DNA of 60,000 nucleotides from Takakia lepidozioides (GCA_030704615.1 CM060734.1:64001-124000), one strand, 5' to 3'; positions 10,481-21,234 are shown, counted from the stretch's first letter. Notes: generated by a model from the letters alone, not told the origin. Translations and numbers: made by a program.

Positions 10481-11052
10481 TTTCAAATGTTCTCTTGACA
10501 TGTCCACGATAGTGCTGGACCTAGCTGCACTGCAGATTATCCTTACTCAATGACTTCAGTTGGGCAGTGATCTATGGATATGGCAACATGGCCCTCATGT
10601 TGGTCATTTGTAGAATGTGGCCAAAACTTGTTTTGCAAAACACTCTTGATATAAACCAGTTTTGAGCCATCCAAAATTTTGGTTCCGACCTGTATTTGTA
10701 TTCTATGTTTTGTTGTATTTGTAATATATTTTCAATACAGTGCAGCGAATCAAAAAAATTAAATACAGTATCCACTAATTCACATACGTACAGATATAAA
10801 CTAAAAGTAAATGAAAAAAACGAAATAACAGTAACAAACAAAAAAAACCCAAATATTAAATAAAAAGCCTCCCAATTCATATATATATATATGTATATAC
10901 ACCCCAAGAGTGAAACATATTTACTAAAATGTGTCCTCTTTTACTGCTTCACAGTAGAATATTACACTGTACAAAATCAAGCAAACTCACTAACACTGAT
11001 GTACAGTCAAACCGTATACTAAACATCATGGAACATAGTCAATATGTTCCAC
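10481..11052. other. AT-rich non-coding DNA
   Basis: No gene seen. A run of TA repeats lies at 10878-10900. ORFs here are low-complexity. Confidence 0.5.
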
Positions 11053-11210
11053 TTCAGTTAAACCACTTTACTACACGTCATGCTCCACGTCACTCTGCGC
11101 TTAAGCCACTCATTACACGTCATGCATCCACCTTATAATTCAGTTAAACCATTTTACTACACGTCATAGCCACGTCGCATCCACGTCATACTGTGCTGCA
11201 TACACGTCAC
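11053..11210. promoter_or_regulatory. cluster of ACGTCA motifs with a direct repeat
   Basis: Six ACGTCA motifs and one ACGTCG fall within about 140 bp (11074-11210). Part of the cluster is a direct repeat: TTCAGTTAAACCACTTTACT at 11053 recurs as TTCAGTTAAACCATTTTACT at 11139. ACGTCA/TGACGT is the core recognised by plant TGA-type bZIP factors. No intact gene follows, so a regulatory role is only a possibility; it may be the terminal region of a transposon. Confidence 0.3.
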
Positions 11211-11354
11211 CCCCTAGGTTTTACTGTCACATTTCACTGTCAGAACGTGGCATCTGGATTCGACTGCTTGACTGAAACGACTTGACCTTTGTCACGCATG
11301 TTCGACTATGGAGGCTGGGAGTAAAAATGTTGCAAACGACTCAAAAATGAGTCA

Positions 11355-12735
11355 AACACGAGCTTGGAGCATTCTTGCGGACTCCACTTTGTCAAAGTGT
11401 TCAGCGGTTGGAGGGAAACGCCGAACGAGCTTTCCATCTCGTTTGGTTGGCCACAAGTCAGGATTTGCTGAGGGACCCCGGAGGGACGCAGAAGTAGTAG
11501 CACATGCATGGAATTGGGGTTGTCTCGCAAGGGAAAAGTCTGCCTCCTCCAGCATTTCAATCTCCTGAAATCTGAGATGTGTTCCCACCTTCACGGGCCA
11601 AACGGTTGGAGGAGATGGCTTCATCACTACGGAAGGACGCACAGTTCCATACACACATCTGGCACAATCATTTGTGCATAACCAGAACTTGTGGTTTTTG
11701 GCTTCTGGTTGACCGTATGGACACATCAAACCTGTGAAAGTCGGAGCAGGAGTTCGGGCACCACCTCTGGATATAGATGAAGTGCACTTCTCGAAATTAG
11801 TTGCCCTGATCGCTGTACATTTCACACGAGACCCCACACTTGTGCGTTCTATATGTCAAACGTGGTCGGGGCATGCGGACTCAAGCACATCAAGGGGTTG
11901 TTTCTCTCCTGCACCATTTCAGTGGCACTGTTTGATGCTGGAGCTTGCCGTCGTGTTGGAGGTTCCTCCACAATGGAGGTTCCGGACATGGAGCTGTCAT
12001 ACAGGGGAACACGAGGCTTGGAGAAGTTATCACGGTCTGCCCTGTGTGAGTCGGAATCCGAACCAGGTGGAGTGTTCAATTTCCTCTTACAGGAGCCGAA
12101 TCTCTCCTCCCCTTCAAGATGTGGAACTCTAGAAACAAGTGGCATTCCCTGGGCATACATGCTCACCGCCCGTGCTATCTTGATTGGATCCCCAGATCTG
12201 TTTGCAGCACGCAACATCAACTCCCATTTGTCCGGACCTTTGCCACCAACCCCACCTCGCAAGAAATCACGGTATCGGTTTGTTGTTGCAAGGCACGTAT
12301 CAAATCATCTGTTGTTGCCACATACAAATCCCGACCTCGTTTCCCAGACTGCTACAACCATGCGTTGTGCACAGTTTCTGCCAAATTGCAAGATGGCATG
12401 TCCGTCATTTCCTCAATGGACATGTTCTGCAAAGTGGAGAACCACACTTCAAAACAGTGAACAGAAAACAACATAAAGAAAGCGAGGACACAATAAAATG
12501 GAAAGTAAATGTATGAATAAAGCAAGAAATATAAGCCTCGTACCACTGGCATGGCTACTCCCCACTGTCTATACCGGAAGTGCCAAAACGCCAGCCAATC
12601 TTCCAATGCTCTCATACTCTCAAGTGATGCAGCTCCAGAAGAGAACCATCAGGCACGAATTGTCTGGAACAAAGTGTCCGCCTCCTTCATTGTTCTAGCA
12701 TCTTTGTACTCTTTGCACAATTTACGGTGCTGGCT
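11355..12735 (-). mobile_element. truncated MULE transposase copy, inverted relative to 23165-24540
   Basis: The reverse complement matches the longer MULE copy from about 23165 to 24540 at high identity. It starts at QHRKLCKEYKDARTMKEAD (near 12735) and ends near 11355 at ARMLQARV. It includes the same 117-bp intron (around 12448-12564), so it was copied as DNA, not through spliced RNA. It keeps some frames that the other copy has lost: it reads through MYAQGMPLVSRVPHLEGEE where the other has a small deletion, and SLRGPSANPDLWPTKRDGK where the other is frameshifted. It is itself frameshifted near 11850. Both ends are cut and the catalytic region and SWIM finger are missing, so it is inactive. 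Confidence 0.85.
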
Positions 12736-13246
12736 TCTATTCTTCCCCTCCATCTCTGTACTATTTTCATTACCTTGTACTTGTAGTTGCCAAAGCCTCT
12801 CTTGGTGGAGGCCAGTCAGTCCGGGGTTTTGGGCTGGGCTATTCTGCAGGATCAGCATTGCAGCTGGATTTTGGTGTGGGGGTGTTGATGTTTTGATTTC
12901 TTGTGTTTGGATCCCCCCCAACACCTGCATGCTTGACTGTGCGCCATGTTGGTTTTGTGTGGGCGCTTGCTTTCATAGGGATTAGGCCGGATTTGATCCC
13001 CGGTCAATCCTAGAGTATGCTGTCGGTGGTGAGGCTGGAGTGATGACCAGCAAGACCACCAGTGTTTCTTCTATGGTGAGGCTGGGTTGATGACCAGCCA
13101 ACCATAGGAGTTCTTGCGGTGGATGCAGGTGCAGGTGCCCTGAGCCATTGGGATATGACCCTTAACTGCAACAGGTGCCCACCCGTGTCACTATTAGATT
13201 AGTACTAGAGCCTTATAGTGTCACGTGGAGGAGGTGCACATTGTGA
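12736..13246 (+). other. upstream region of the gypsy element
   Basis: No protein is recognised. Between the MULE fragment and the first gag ORF, a short duplication (GGTGAGGCTGG..TGATGACCAGC) occurs at about 13028 and 13077. I did not find a copy of the candidate 3' LTR (20795-21234) here, nor a clear primer-binding site, so the 5' LTR seems to be missing. Confidence 0.4.
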
Positions 13247-14640
13247 GTGTCATTACGGAGTTACCCAAGGGTTTTGAGGGGAGTACGGCTACAGGCCAGT
13301 AACAGTGAGAGTGGGTTCACAAGACGAGGTATTCGGTTCAGACCACCTTCACCGCCACCCTCAATTACTGTAGAGTCAGACACAGACTCGGAGGCTTCAT
13401 CAACAGGTGTGCACTTTCATTCGCCATTGTTGTGGGACGACATGGAGGAGATGTATGGAGCTACCAAGGGGCCTCGTAGGTACTCCGAGCTGTGGGCACA
13501 ATCGAGTTGGATGACTTTATCCAGGAGTTCGACAGCTGGTGTGATTTGCAGCAGATGCGCAATCCACAGCTATTCACCCCATTCATGGCGTGGAAGGGAC
13601 TGTTCCAGCATTTGGAAGGCCCGCCTATGGACGATTACCACGAGTTCAGGCGAGGACATGAAGCAGAGATTGAGGAGTGGAGGATGTATTGGTCACCTGA
13701 CTACGTCTCCATTACTCGAGGCACGACGCGACCAGTAGCTGCATCAGTACCAATAGCTCCACTGCCAGCACTAGTAGTGGAGCAAGTAGTGCTGGTACTT
13801 CTGCAGGTGGTACCAGTTCAAAAGGTGCTACTACTCCTCCTGCCACGACTACAACACATGTGCCTAGATTCAACCCGGTGGTGGAGTTCTTCCAGGAGTT
13901 GCGGAGGAACTACCAAGGTGTACGGACAGAGAAGCTGCGAAGTGCAAGACCAGCGCAAACCCAGTGAGAGCCTGCGAGAGGCGTACACTCGTATGAGGCG
14001 CTTGATAAGTGTGACCCAAGGGGTTACTGAAGCTCAGGCAATCCAGTTTTGGTATGGAATTCTGGACAAGGAGCTCAAGAGAAGGGTGCGAGATGCAACC
14101 CTGTTACAAGCAGCCCAACCCACATTAGCAGATGTGTTTCTGCTGGCTGAGCGGATTGAGCTCAACATGGTGGAGGAGCGAGTTGTTACAATTGGATTTG
14201 GCAAGGACATGCCTACACGAGGCACAGCTGTCAGCCCACAGGCACAAGGGACTGCCCAACAGCGTGGTCAGGGGGCAAGGTTGCCCAGCCCAAGTTCCAT
14301 GGAGCTTACAGGGGACCTCAGGTGCAGAGGCCCGTGGCATCTTTTGCAGGCCAACAGCAACCAGGGGTGATATGTTGGACATGTGGAGGACCCCATGTCA
14401 AGAGAGATTGCCCAGAGAGTGGCAAAAGGCCGGCACAAGCACAGCCTGCACAGTTGCAGTGTGGGCATTGTGGCAAGTATGGGCATGGAGATGCCCAGTG
14501 TTATGACTTGCATCCTGAGTTGCGCCCAGGCCAGTTCCAAGGAAACAATGGTGGCCGGGGGCGAGGTGGACCAGCCCAAAGAGGACGAGGTGTGGTCGGG
14601 CACGAGGTGCAGGCCAAGGGCAAGCTCACATGGCCAAGGA
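13247..14640 (+). pseudogene. gypsy gag with two zinc knuckles
   Basis: The gag polyprotein would form the virus-like particle and package element RNA. The N-terminal part (13247-13490) is Ser/Pro-rich. The frame then moves to one encoding DDFIQEFDSWCDLQQMRNPQ. A Ser/Thr-rich linker near 13740-13860 is followed by VPRFNPVVEFFQELRRNY and then ESLREAYTRMRRLISVTQGV, the usual end of a gag capsid region. Two CCHC-type knuckles lie at 14373-14501: CWTCGGPHVKRDC, one residue shorter than the usual spacing, and CGHCGKYGHGDAQC, canonical. A Gly/Arg-rich tail follows. At least three frame changes (near 13490, 13735 and 13960) disable it. Confidence 0.8.
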
Positions 14641-15399
14641 CGCGGAGGTCAGGGTGTTGACCAAGGCATGGCCAACGGCTTCAGCAGCTAGAGCAGAGGC
14701 TCGCTGCCATGGCTATAGCTCAGGCGGTACGGTGGCTCCCAGGCGGGATGGTCCACCTCCTGCTCCTGAGGGAGGAGATATGGGAGGCATGGGATTCATG
14801 TGCGGAGCAGCACTACCACTAGAGCAGGTGGAGTCTGCTGCAGCCGTGACTCGAGGAGCAGCACGAGTTCCTGAGCCACGAGGTGCAGAGGTGGAATTTG
14901 GATCCACAGCGTGGGGAGGCAAGCCGTCAGGCGAGGCTTCCTCAGTCATTCACATTGGCGGAGACTGTGTCGACGCCATCCATGGCACCTAGTTCTCGCC
15001 CGACTGTTACCGAGAGCGGAGGTTACTATGCCATTGGGGAGAGCTACACGGCACTGACACCTGCTACCAAGGCTAGTGCAGCCGGTGTGTTATTGGGGGC
15101 AGCCACCTCTGTGTGTCAAGCCCCACTGTTCTCGGCAACCATGATTGCGACGCCGGGGGTAAGGCCAGCTGCAGTGTTCAGACTAGCAGCAACACTCTGT
15201 GAGAGTGGGGAGGTCACTTCATCTTCTGCGGAGTTAGTGGAAGGTGTAGTGGCAGAGGGATCCTCGGATTTTGAGGGTCAAGACTGCCACGGCTGCGCCC
15301 TGGCAAGCTGCAGCTGCCAGGTTGACGGAGCTGCCAGCTAGGCCAGCCTTTGAGCGCGCCATGGTGACACCTGGAGTTGTCTTGTTAGACAACCAGGAG

Positions 15400-15860
15400 G
15401 CATTTTCACTTTGAGTGGACCGGCAGGCAAGAAGTACCGGCCACTGCGGGTCTTGTTGGACTCGGGAGCTCAGCCACTGATGTTGGGCAGAGCTGCTATT
15501 GCAGGTTTGGGCCTCATGGAGGCGGATATGGAGCCTTGTCCTTTCCAGATACAGACATCTCTGGGAGGATCAGAGCAGGCTCGGGCATGACACGGCATCA
15601 GTTGGCCATTAGACTACAGCCGGATCATCCTGATGGCTCAGTGATGCGAGCCAAGGCCATTGTGACAGACGCGGTCTCTTACGATGTCCTCGTTGGTGGG
15701 GCAGTGTTATACCCCATGGGCTTCACCCTGGACTTTTGGGAGGAGTCAGCATCCTACAGGCCTGGATGGCAGTCAGGCGGATGGTCGCGTGCACAGCTCC
15801 CTGTGACATTCATTGGGGGTATAGCGGCTGCCAGCGGGGCAAGATGCCAACACTAGCCGC
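15400..15860 (+). pseudogene. gypsy aspartic protease
   Basis: The frame around 15420-15530 reads KYRPLRVLLDSGAQPLMLG, the catalytic D-S-G-A motif of a retroviral-type aspartic protease, at about 15448-15490. A later segment (AIVTDAVSYDVLVGGAVLYP, about 15655-15715) fits the second conserved block of plant gypsy proteases. The upstream linker (14640-15390) is low-complexity and unassigned. A frame change lies near 15535 between the catalytic Asp and the second block. The enzyme would process the gag-pol polyprotein. Confidence 0.75.
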
Positions 15861-16139
15861 CTTTACAGCTGCAGTTAGTTGGCCTGGAGAGTTGCTGGAA
15901 GGCAATGCCCATGCAGAGGATGTGCCACCTCCAGCAGAGCAGGATGACATGCATGGTATGGCGGAGTTGCCTGCCATGGTTGCTCACACTCCATTGTGGG
16001 GTACGAGCAAGGATTTGCAGCAGGTTGCTGATCGACGGGTGCAACAAGCCTGGGTAGAGGCTTTTGTACCGTCAGGAGAGGAGGAGAGTGCGGGGTTGCA
16101 CCAGGACCACCTCAGTTGTCACCATTGGATACCACACCT

Positions 16140-17140
16140 ATTGTGTGGCAGTATCCGGATGAAGGCATTTGCCTTCTGGACTTGTTTGGCGGGATCAGCA
16201 CCGGATTGGCTGCTGTGCTACAGGCAGGTGTACGAGTTCGACGTTACCTGTATGTGGAGAGGGATGAGACTGCACGACGCGTCTCACTGCGCCATGTGCT
16301 CAGTTGGTACAGCAGTACCCTGCTTTGTTGCCAGTGTCTGCAGTTCGTGGATACCAACAAGCCTTGCCAGCAGACATTTCGTTGCTGGGGGGCAGGATTT
16401 GGAGCAGGTTGGCTCCATTGATCTGGTAGTGGCAGGTTGGCCCTGCCAAGGGCATTCATCAGCCGGGCATGGCAATGGATTGCGAGACTCGAGGACGGGT
16501 CTGTTTTGGGAGATGGTGCGGATTTTGCGCCACTTGCAGCTTCATCAAGCTGTATCTCCAGCATACATCTTGGAGAATGTGCCACTGATGGGTGATTCTC
16601 GGGCCAGGTGATGGCCAGTGTGCATCAAGTCCGGTCGTGGCTTGGGTCAGCAGTGTTGCTGGATGCAGCTGCAGTGGGGTCACGGGCTCATCGTCCACGG
16701 CTTTGGTGGACTAACTTGATGCCACCCGCACTGCTCAAGCGTGCATTTGATGGGGTGCAGCGGCCAGCACACCTCACCGTGGATGGCATTTTGGACACAG
16801 GGAGGCAGTCTCAACGTGTGAGACACGATGACCGTTCGCCTTTGGCAGTGGTCAACAGGGTGGGTCAACCACGAGCAGCATTACCTACACTGCTCAGCTT
16901 CCCAGGATCCCATGCTTTTCGGGATGGTGGACCTGGCCTCTGTGGGATGCTCAGTTGCAGCAGTTAGTGGAGCCTAATGCGAGCGAGAGCGGGCTATGGG
17001 GTTTTCCACTGGGACCACGGCGGTGCCTTCTCTTTCTGAGGCATCACGTCGTCAGGTGTTGGGGCAAGCAATGGATCTCAATTGCTTGACCTGGATTATC
17101 AGCTTGGCTATGGCTGAGCAACGTAGAGTGCGGAGTGCAC
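16140..17140 (+). pseudogene. C5-cytosine DNA methyltransferase domain inside gypsy pol
   Basis: Methyltransferase motifs occur in the correct order. Motif I, ICLLDLFGGISTGLAAV (16164-16218), would bind S-adenosylmethionine. Motif II-like YLYVERDE is at 16245-16268. Motif IV, GWPCQGHSSAGHGNGLRD, has PCQ at 16441-16449 with the catalytic Cys codon at 16444. Motif VI, YILENVP, has ENV at 16573-16581. Motif VIII is RAHRPRLWW at 16683-16709. A C-terminal block ERERAMGF and RRQVLGQAMDLNCLTW (about 16985-17095) fits motifs IX/X. The FGGISTGL form of motif I recalls the Dnmt3/DRM branch, while PCQ is the more general form. Frame changes near 16295, 16390, 16605 and 16940-16985 break the reading, so this copy is dead. 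The reaction would be transfer of a methyl group to C5 of cytosine in DNA. Confidence 0.88.
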
Positions 17141-17469
17141 TTCCCTTGACGGTCTCTCTGCCTACCGAGACGGTACAGGCAGCGAGTGGGGGGCGAGCCG
17201 GTGAGGACCACGGGGTGTAGACATCCATGGCACACGTGGGAGGTGCTCGAGGTTCAGAGGGAGTTGGCAGCCAAGGCAGCTGTGATGGATGAGGTTGGGG
17301 ATTCTTCTCGGGTTGAGGAGGTTCTCAATGATGAGATGATGGGGCAGGATGAGGCCTTGTCATTGACTGAGCAGGAAGGGAGTACTGCTCAAGAGGTTGC
17401 AGCATAGCAACCACGGGACGCGTCCTCTACCTCTAAGCCCACTGGACTTAAGGTTGCAGTTACGGAGGA

Positions 17470-18910
17470 CAATTGGGAGCCTGACATTGGACCCATTGTC
17501 ACCGGAGGAGAGAGACGACGTATACGGCGGTTCCTGAGGGCTTACAGGAATTGCTTTGCCTTCAGTTTGAAGGACTTGGGAGCACTGAAGGGTCAAGAGA
17601 TCCGTATTGAGTTGGCCACTGACACGCCAATCTTTCGGAGACCCTATAGATACAGTGACATGGAGAGGTCTTTGATTCAGATGAGGACTCAAGATCTCTG
17701 GGAGGCAGGTTTGGTGGAGCTCTCTGGTGGAGAGTATGCTTCAGCCACAGTGATGCCAGCTAAGAAGGATGTCTATGGCAATTGGACGGAGAGACGTATG
17801 TGCGGTGATTACCGGCCTGTAAATCGTCAGACCAAGTCCGATAGGTATGCCATGCCGACACCAGAGGAGATCTTTGATGCCATTGGGCATTCCAAGGTCT
17901 TTAGCACGTTGGATTTACGATCCGGATATCACCAGTTGCCGATCAAGGAGGCGGATAAGCAAAAGACGGCATTCTGGGGGATCAATGAGCACGGGAAGGA
18001 TTGCCTATACCAGTGGCGGTTCTTACCATTTGGGCTTAAAAACGCTCCCGCTGAGTTTCAAAGAGTCATGGACAGGATTCTAGCAGGGGTGGAGTTTGCT
18101 CGGTGCTACATAGATGACATCATCATCTTTAGTGCTACGGTGGAGGAGCATGAGAGACACCTTCAGGGGGTATTTGAGCGCTTGAGGACGCACGGATTGA
18201 AGTTACATCCGGGAAGTGCAAGTTTTTCCACAACCAGATTGAGTATCTGGGTCACATGATATCCTGGAGGATTGGGGGTACAGCAGACTAAGGTAGAGTC
18301 CATTGCACAGGTTCCACGCCCCACGGATGTGAGCCGAGTTCGAGCTTTCATGGGGTTAGCAAACTATTACAGACGGTTTGTTAAGGATTTAGTGCCATTG
18401 CAAAGGCTCTAACCAAGCTGACCAAGGTGGACCAGGAGTGGCAGTGGGAAGATGAGCAAGAACAAGCTTTTCAAGAGCTCAAGGCGAGGTTGACCTCGGC
18501 GCCCATCTTGAGACGACCTATCAGGGGGCGTCCTTTTCAGCTGCATACAGATTGGAGCATGCTGGGGCTTGGAGCGGTGCTCACACAGGTGGATGATGAG
18601 GGAAGAGAGTTCGTAGTGGCTTATGCTAGCCGCTCGAACAATGCTGCAGAGTCTAAGTATAGCTCATATGAGGGAGAATGCTTAGCTGCAGTGTGGGCCG
18701 TGGCAACACTTCAGGTGCTATCTATACGGCAATCTCTTCACCCTTGTCACGGATCACCAACCACTCAAGTGGTTGATGGAGTCAGACAAGCTTACGGGGG
18801 AAGCTTGCACGGTGGGCACTCATCCTTCAAGAGTATGACTTTCAGGTGGTGCATCGACCGGGTTTGGTCAATCGCAATGCAGATGGGTTGAGTCGCAATC
18901 CATGCACGAG
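17470..18910 (+). pseudogene. gypsy reverse transcriptase and RNase H
   Basis: RT begins near 17470. The frame 17567-18259 carries RRMCGDYRPVNRQTKSDRY, STLDLRSGYHQLPI, RFLPFGLKNAPAEFQRVMD and the catalytic YIDD in RCYIDDIIIFSA (about 18103-18135). A frameshift near 18225 separates it from EYLGHMI. RNase H follows in 18427-18891 with LHTDWSMLGLGAVLTQV (first catalytic Asp) and SYEGECLAAVWAVATL (Glu). It then shifts frame near 18715 into TDHQPLKWLMESDKLTG and HRPGLVNRNADGLSRNP. The domain set is complete and recognisable, with all major catalytic residues present but spread over three frames. Confidence 0.9.
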
Positions 18911-19229
18911 CCAGCAGGATGACACTGGAGCTCGGTGGCATGGTGAGACGGACGAGGAGATGGTGCCCGGATGGCATGCATCTGCATTTCTGTGTATCTT
19001 GGCAGCGGAAGGCCAGGTTGGACCTGCAACAGGGATGACTGTAGATCAAGTGTCTGAGGACCCTGAGGCCAGCAATGAGCAAGGTGGCGCCAAAGATATA
19101 CATGAGGATTCAGTTGTGTTGGACTACCTCCGCACTGGAGACACAGCCACTGTGACTGCCAAGGAGAGGGATCGGATCCTACAACGAGCCAAGAGGTTCA
19201 AGTGGGAGGGGACACACCTGCTCCGAGTG

Positions 19230-20340
19230 TGGGAGGATGGTCGAGTGAGGATTGTGCCTCACCAACACAGCGGGCACGGTTAGTGCGGCATGCCCATGAG
19301 GAGTTGGGGCATTTTGGGGTGCGACGCACTCATAGTCTACTGCAGGGGCAGTATTGGTGGCGTGGTATGCACACAGAGGTGCAACAATTTGTGGCTAGGT
19401 GCATGGTGTGTGACAGGGTGCGTGCTTCATTCAACGCCCCTACTCCACAATTGCACCCTCTTCCGATCATGGGATTGGGCTACAGGTGGAGTCTTGACTT
19501 CGCAGGCCGTTGCCACTGACCATGCGCCACAACAAGTACGTGTTGGTGATGGTGGAGCACTTCTCCAAGTGGATTGAATTGGTTCCATTGCCTGATAAGG
19601 CTAGTGAGGGAGCTGCGTATGCATTCTTGGATTGTGTGCTTAGCCGATTCGGTGCTCCAGCTGAGGTACTCACGGACCAAGGGAGAGAGTTCTTGGGGGA
19701 GTTTCAGGCTTTGTGTGACAAGGCCTTGATAGACCACCGCACCACTTCTCGGGATCATCCTGAGGCCGATGGCTTGGCAGAGAGAGTTGTTCAGACAGTA
19801 AAGAGGGGTTTGCGCAAGTATGGCTTGCAGAAGGGACACCTAGGAGATTGGGACCTTCAGTTACCCTGGTTAGCCATGGGCTACAGGTTCAGCAAGCAAG
19901 CATCACTTGCCTCCTTCTCACCATACTTTCTTCTCTTTGGCCGAGAGCCGGATTTGCCTACATCCATTCGCAGAGAAGCTGCTACAGTTCTTAACCTTGA
20001 CGATCCGGACGTGTGGGCACGTGCATGTGAGCAGCGTGCAGAGTTGTTCAAGAGAGTCATGCCCATGGCTTTCGAGAACCTTGCCATTGCACAACACCGT
20101 GATACGTTGAGGTATGCTACCATACGTGGTGGGGGCTATCGTCCTGGGGTTCGGAGATTCAACCCTGGTGACTATGTCTATCTGCAGCAGACTGCTCCTA
20201 CGACCCTGGATGTGACTGCAGGACGTGTTATTTTGAGGGTTCGAGAGGTCTTGCCCTCAGGCGTCTTGGTCTTGGAGGGTCGGGATGGCATAACTTGGAA
20301 GGACCATGTGCGTAATTGTGCGCCATGTCACCTTCCGAAT
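19230..20340 (+). pseudogene. gypsy integrase
   Basis: The zinc-binding HHCC module reads HAHEELGHFGVRRTHSLLQG and then CMVCDRVRA (19285-19435). The catalytic core starts RWSLDFAG (first Asp, about 19490) and changes frame near 19505. It continues in an ORF open from 19510 with LTDQGREFLGEF (second Asp, about 19670) and DHPEADGLAERVVQTVKRG (Glu, about 19760-19800). The C-terminal part has RFNPGDYVYL near 20155, typical of the gypsy integrase tail before a chromatin-binding domain. Except for the single frameshift, the integrase is well preserved. It would insert the element's cDNA into chromosomes. Confidence 0.88.
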
Positions 20341-20385
20341 GTCGATGGCAGGATTGACCCAAACCTGGCAGTGGTATCTGCAGGT

Positions 20386-20535
20386 TTGAGGTGCATGTTG
20401 TGTGGGTCTGCTAAAGGGGCAGCCACCATGCTGGTGTGTGATCGATGCTCTAGAGGTTGGCATATGGGATGCTTGACTCCACCTCTTGAGATGGTTCCGG
20501 ATGGGGATTGGTTATGTCCACATTGCATTGGATAG
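20386..20535 (+). other. PHD finger at the integrase C-terminus
   Basis: The last 49 residues of the ORF 19510-20535 form a textbook PHD zinc finger. It reads CMLC, then CDRCSRGWHMGCL, then a PPL..VPDGDWLCPHC end. The spacing is C-x2-C, C-x2-C, H-x2-C, C-x2-C (a C4-H-C3 pattern), with the conserved Trp before the last Cys pair. PHD fingers commonly bind histone H3 tails. In gypsy elements this position is usually a chromodomain that steers insertion into certain chromatin; a PHD finger could do the same job (inference). The ORF stop follows directly, so the finger is the true end of the polyprotein, and no frameshift falls inside it. Confidence 0.92.
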
Positions 20536-20782
20536 TGGGAGTGGATACAACCATGGAAGGCTAACAAGAAACGCAAGGCCAAGCTACTAGGAGACCTTGA
20601 ACACACGAGATCCTGGCTCAAGTTCACAGATTGCAAGACGGCGACTAACGATGGGGCTACTCTTGTACCCGGCCTCTTGGTCTATAGAGTTTGAGTACAT
20701 AGGGACAGTGATAGAGGACTTAGTACGGCTGTGGCTATTACATCTTGTAGCTATCTGGAGTTAGAGGGACCTATCCACCAGC

Positions 20783-20793
20783 TAGGGGGGCGA
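20783..20793 (+). promoter_or_regulatory. polypurine tract
   Basis: TAGGGGGGCGA lies directly before TTGTGGCAG, where a candidate 3' LTR begins (TG at 20795). A G-rich tract here is the usual primer for plus-strand DNA synthesis in LTR retrotransposons. Confidence 0.6.
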
Positions 20794-20794
20794 T

Positions 20795-20877
20795 TGTGGC
20801 AGACTACTTTATTGTGCATATATGTGGTGTGGTTTGGACAGCGATGTAGTTGTGTAGCGATATGTATGCGCACGACA
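20795..20877 (+). repeat. TG..CA direct repeat, copy 1 (start of candidate 3' LTR)
   Basis: An 83-bp sequence starts TGTGGCAGACTACTTTATTG and ends GCGCACGACA. It recurs 357 bp downstream at 21235-21319, differing by a 2-bp TG insertion. Both begin with TG, and similarity stops exactly at a CA. Copy 1 follows the polypurine tract. Confidence 0.85.
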
Positions 20878-21234
20878 GCTGTCAAGTTAAATAAGCACAG
20901 TGTGAAAACAACTAGAATAAAGCTAGTTATTTGTATTTAACACTTGGATTTAGGTCAAGTGTTAAATCAGGTGTCAAGTTTAGTTTGACACCTGAACCGT
21001 CTTATCTTCACGAGAGCGGCAGTCGCGGCTCATCTCTCTCGAGTTGAGCCTGCGCGACCGAGCTCCTTCATGCGTTTAGATTTGAGTGTGCTTATGATGG
21101 GAGTGTAGGTTGTTGTGGGGTGGAGTCCCCATAGCTTGGGGTGCCCCTGGCTCGACTTCTGTTTTAAAGAGTGATAGCGATGGATTCATGTTGTTTCTGG
21201 TGTGAGCAGTGTGTCTCTTAGCTTGTTCTATCAT
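20878..21234 (+). other. remainder of candidate gypsy 3' LTR
   Basis: No protein seen. It contains a short inverted or repeated block around AACACTTGG..CAAGTGTTAAA and GTCAAGTTTAGTTTGACACC (20938-20990), and ends GTTCTATCA just before the second direct-repeat copy. If the LTR spans 20795-21233 it would be about 440 bp and end in CA. No 5' partner was found to confirm this. Confidence 0.4.

Larger units (their letters stand above)
13247..21234 (+). mobile_element. Ty3/gypsy LTR retrotransposon with C5-DNA methyltransferase and PHD finger
   Basis: Domains run in this order on the plus strand: gag with two zinc knuckles, aspartic protease, C5-cytosine methyltransferase, reverse transcriptase, RNase H, integrase, PHD finger, polypurine tract, candidate 3' LTR. 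RT before integrase places it in Ty3/gypsy. Where chromoviruses carry a chromodomain after integrase, this element has a PHD finger. The methyltransferase sits between protease and RT. The element is GC-richer than its surroundings. Frameshifts affect gag, the methyltransferase, the RT end and the integrase start, so this copy could move only with help, if at all. A 5' LTR was not found. Retrotransposons carrying methyltransferases are known from charophytes and dinoflagellates; I cannot say from sequence alone whether this family is described. Confidence 0.88.

Noticed and set aside
10572-10907. 111-codon minus-strand ORF as a membrane protein
   Set aside because: It is AT-rich low-complexity sequence (Phe, Leu, Tyr, Ile) with a TA microsatellite at one end.
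12970-13010. B-box-like GATTTGATCCCCGG, possible SINE or primer site before the gypsy gag
   Set aside because: No A box at the right distance and it is not complementary to a tRNA 3' end in a position next to an LTR.
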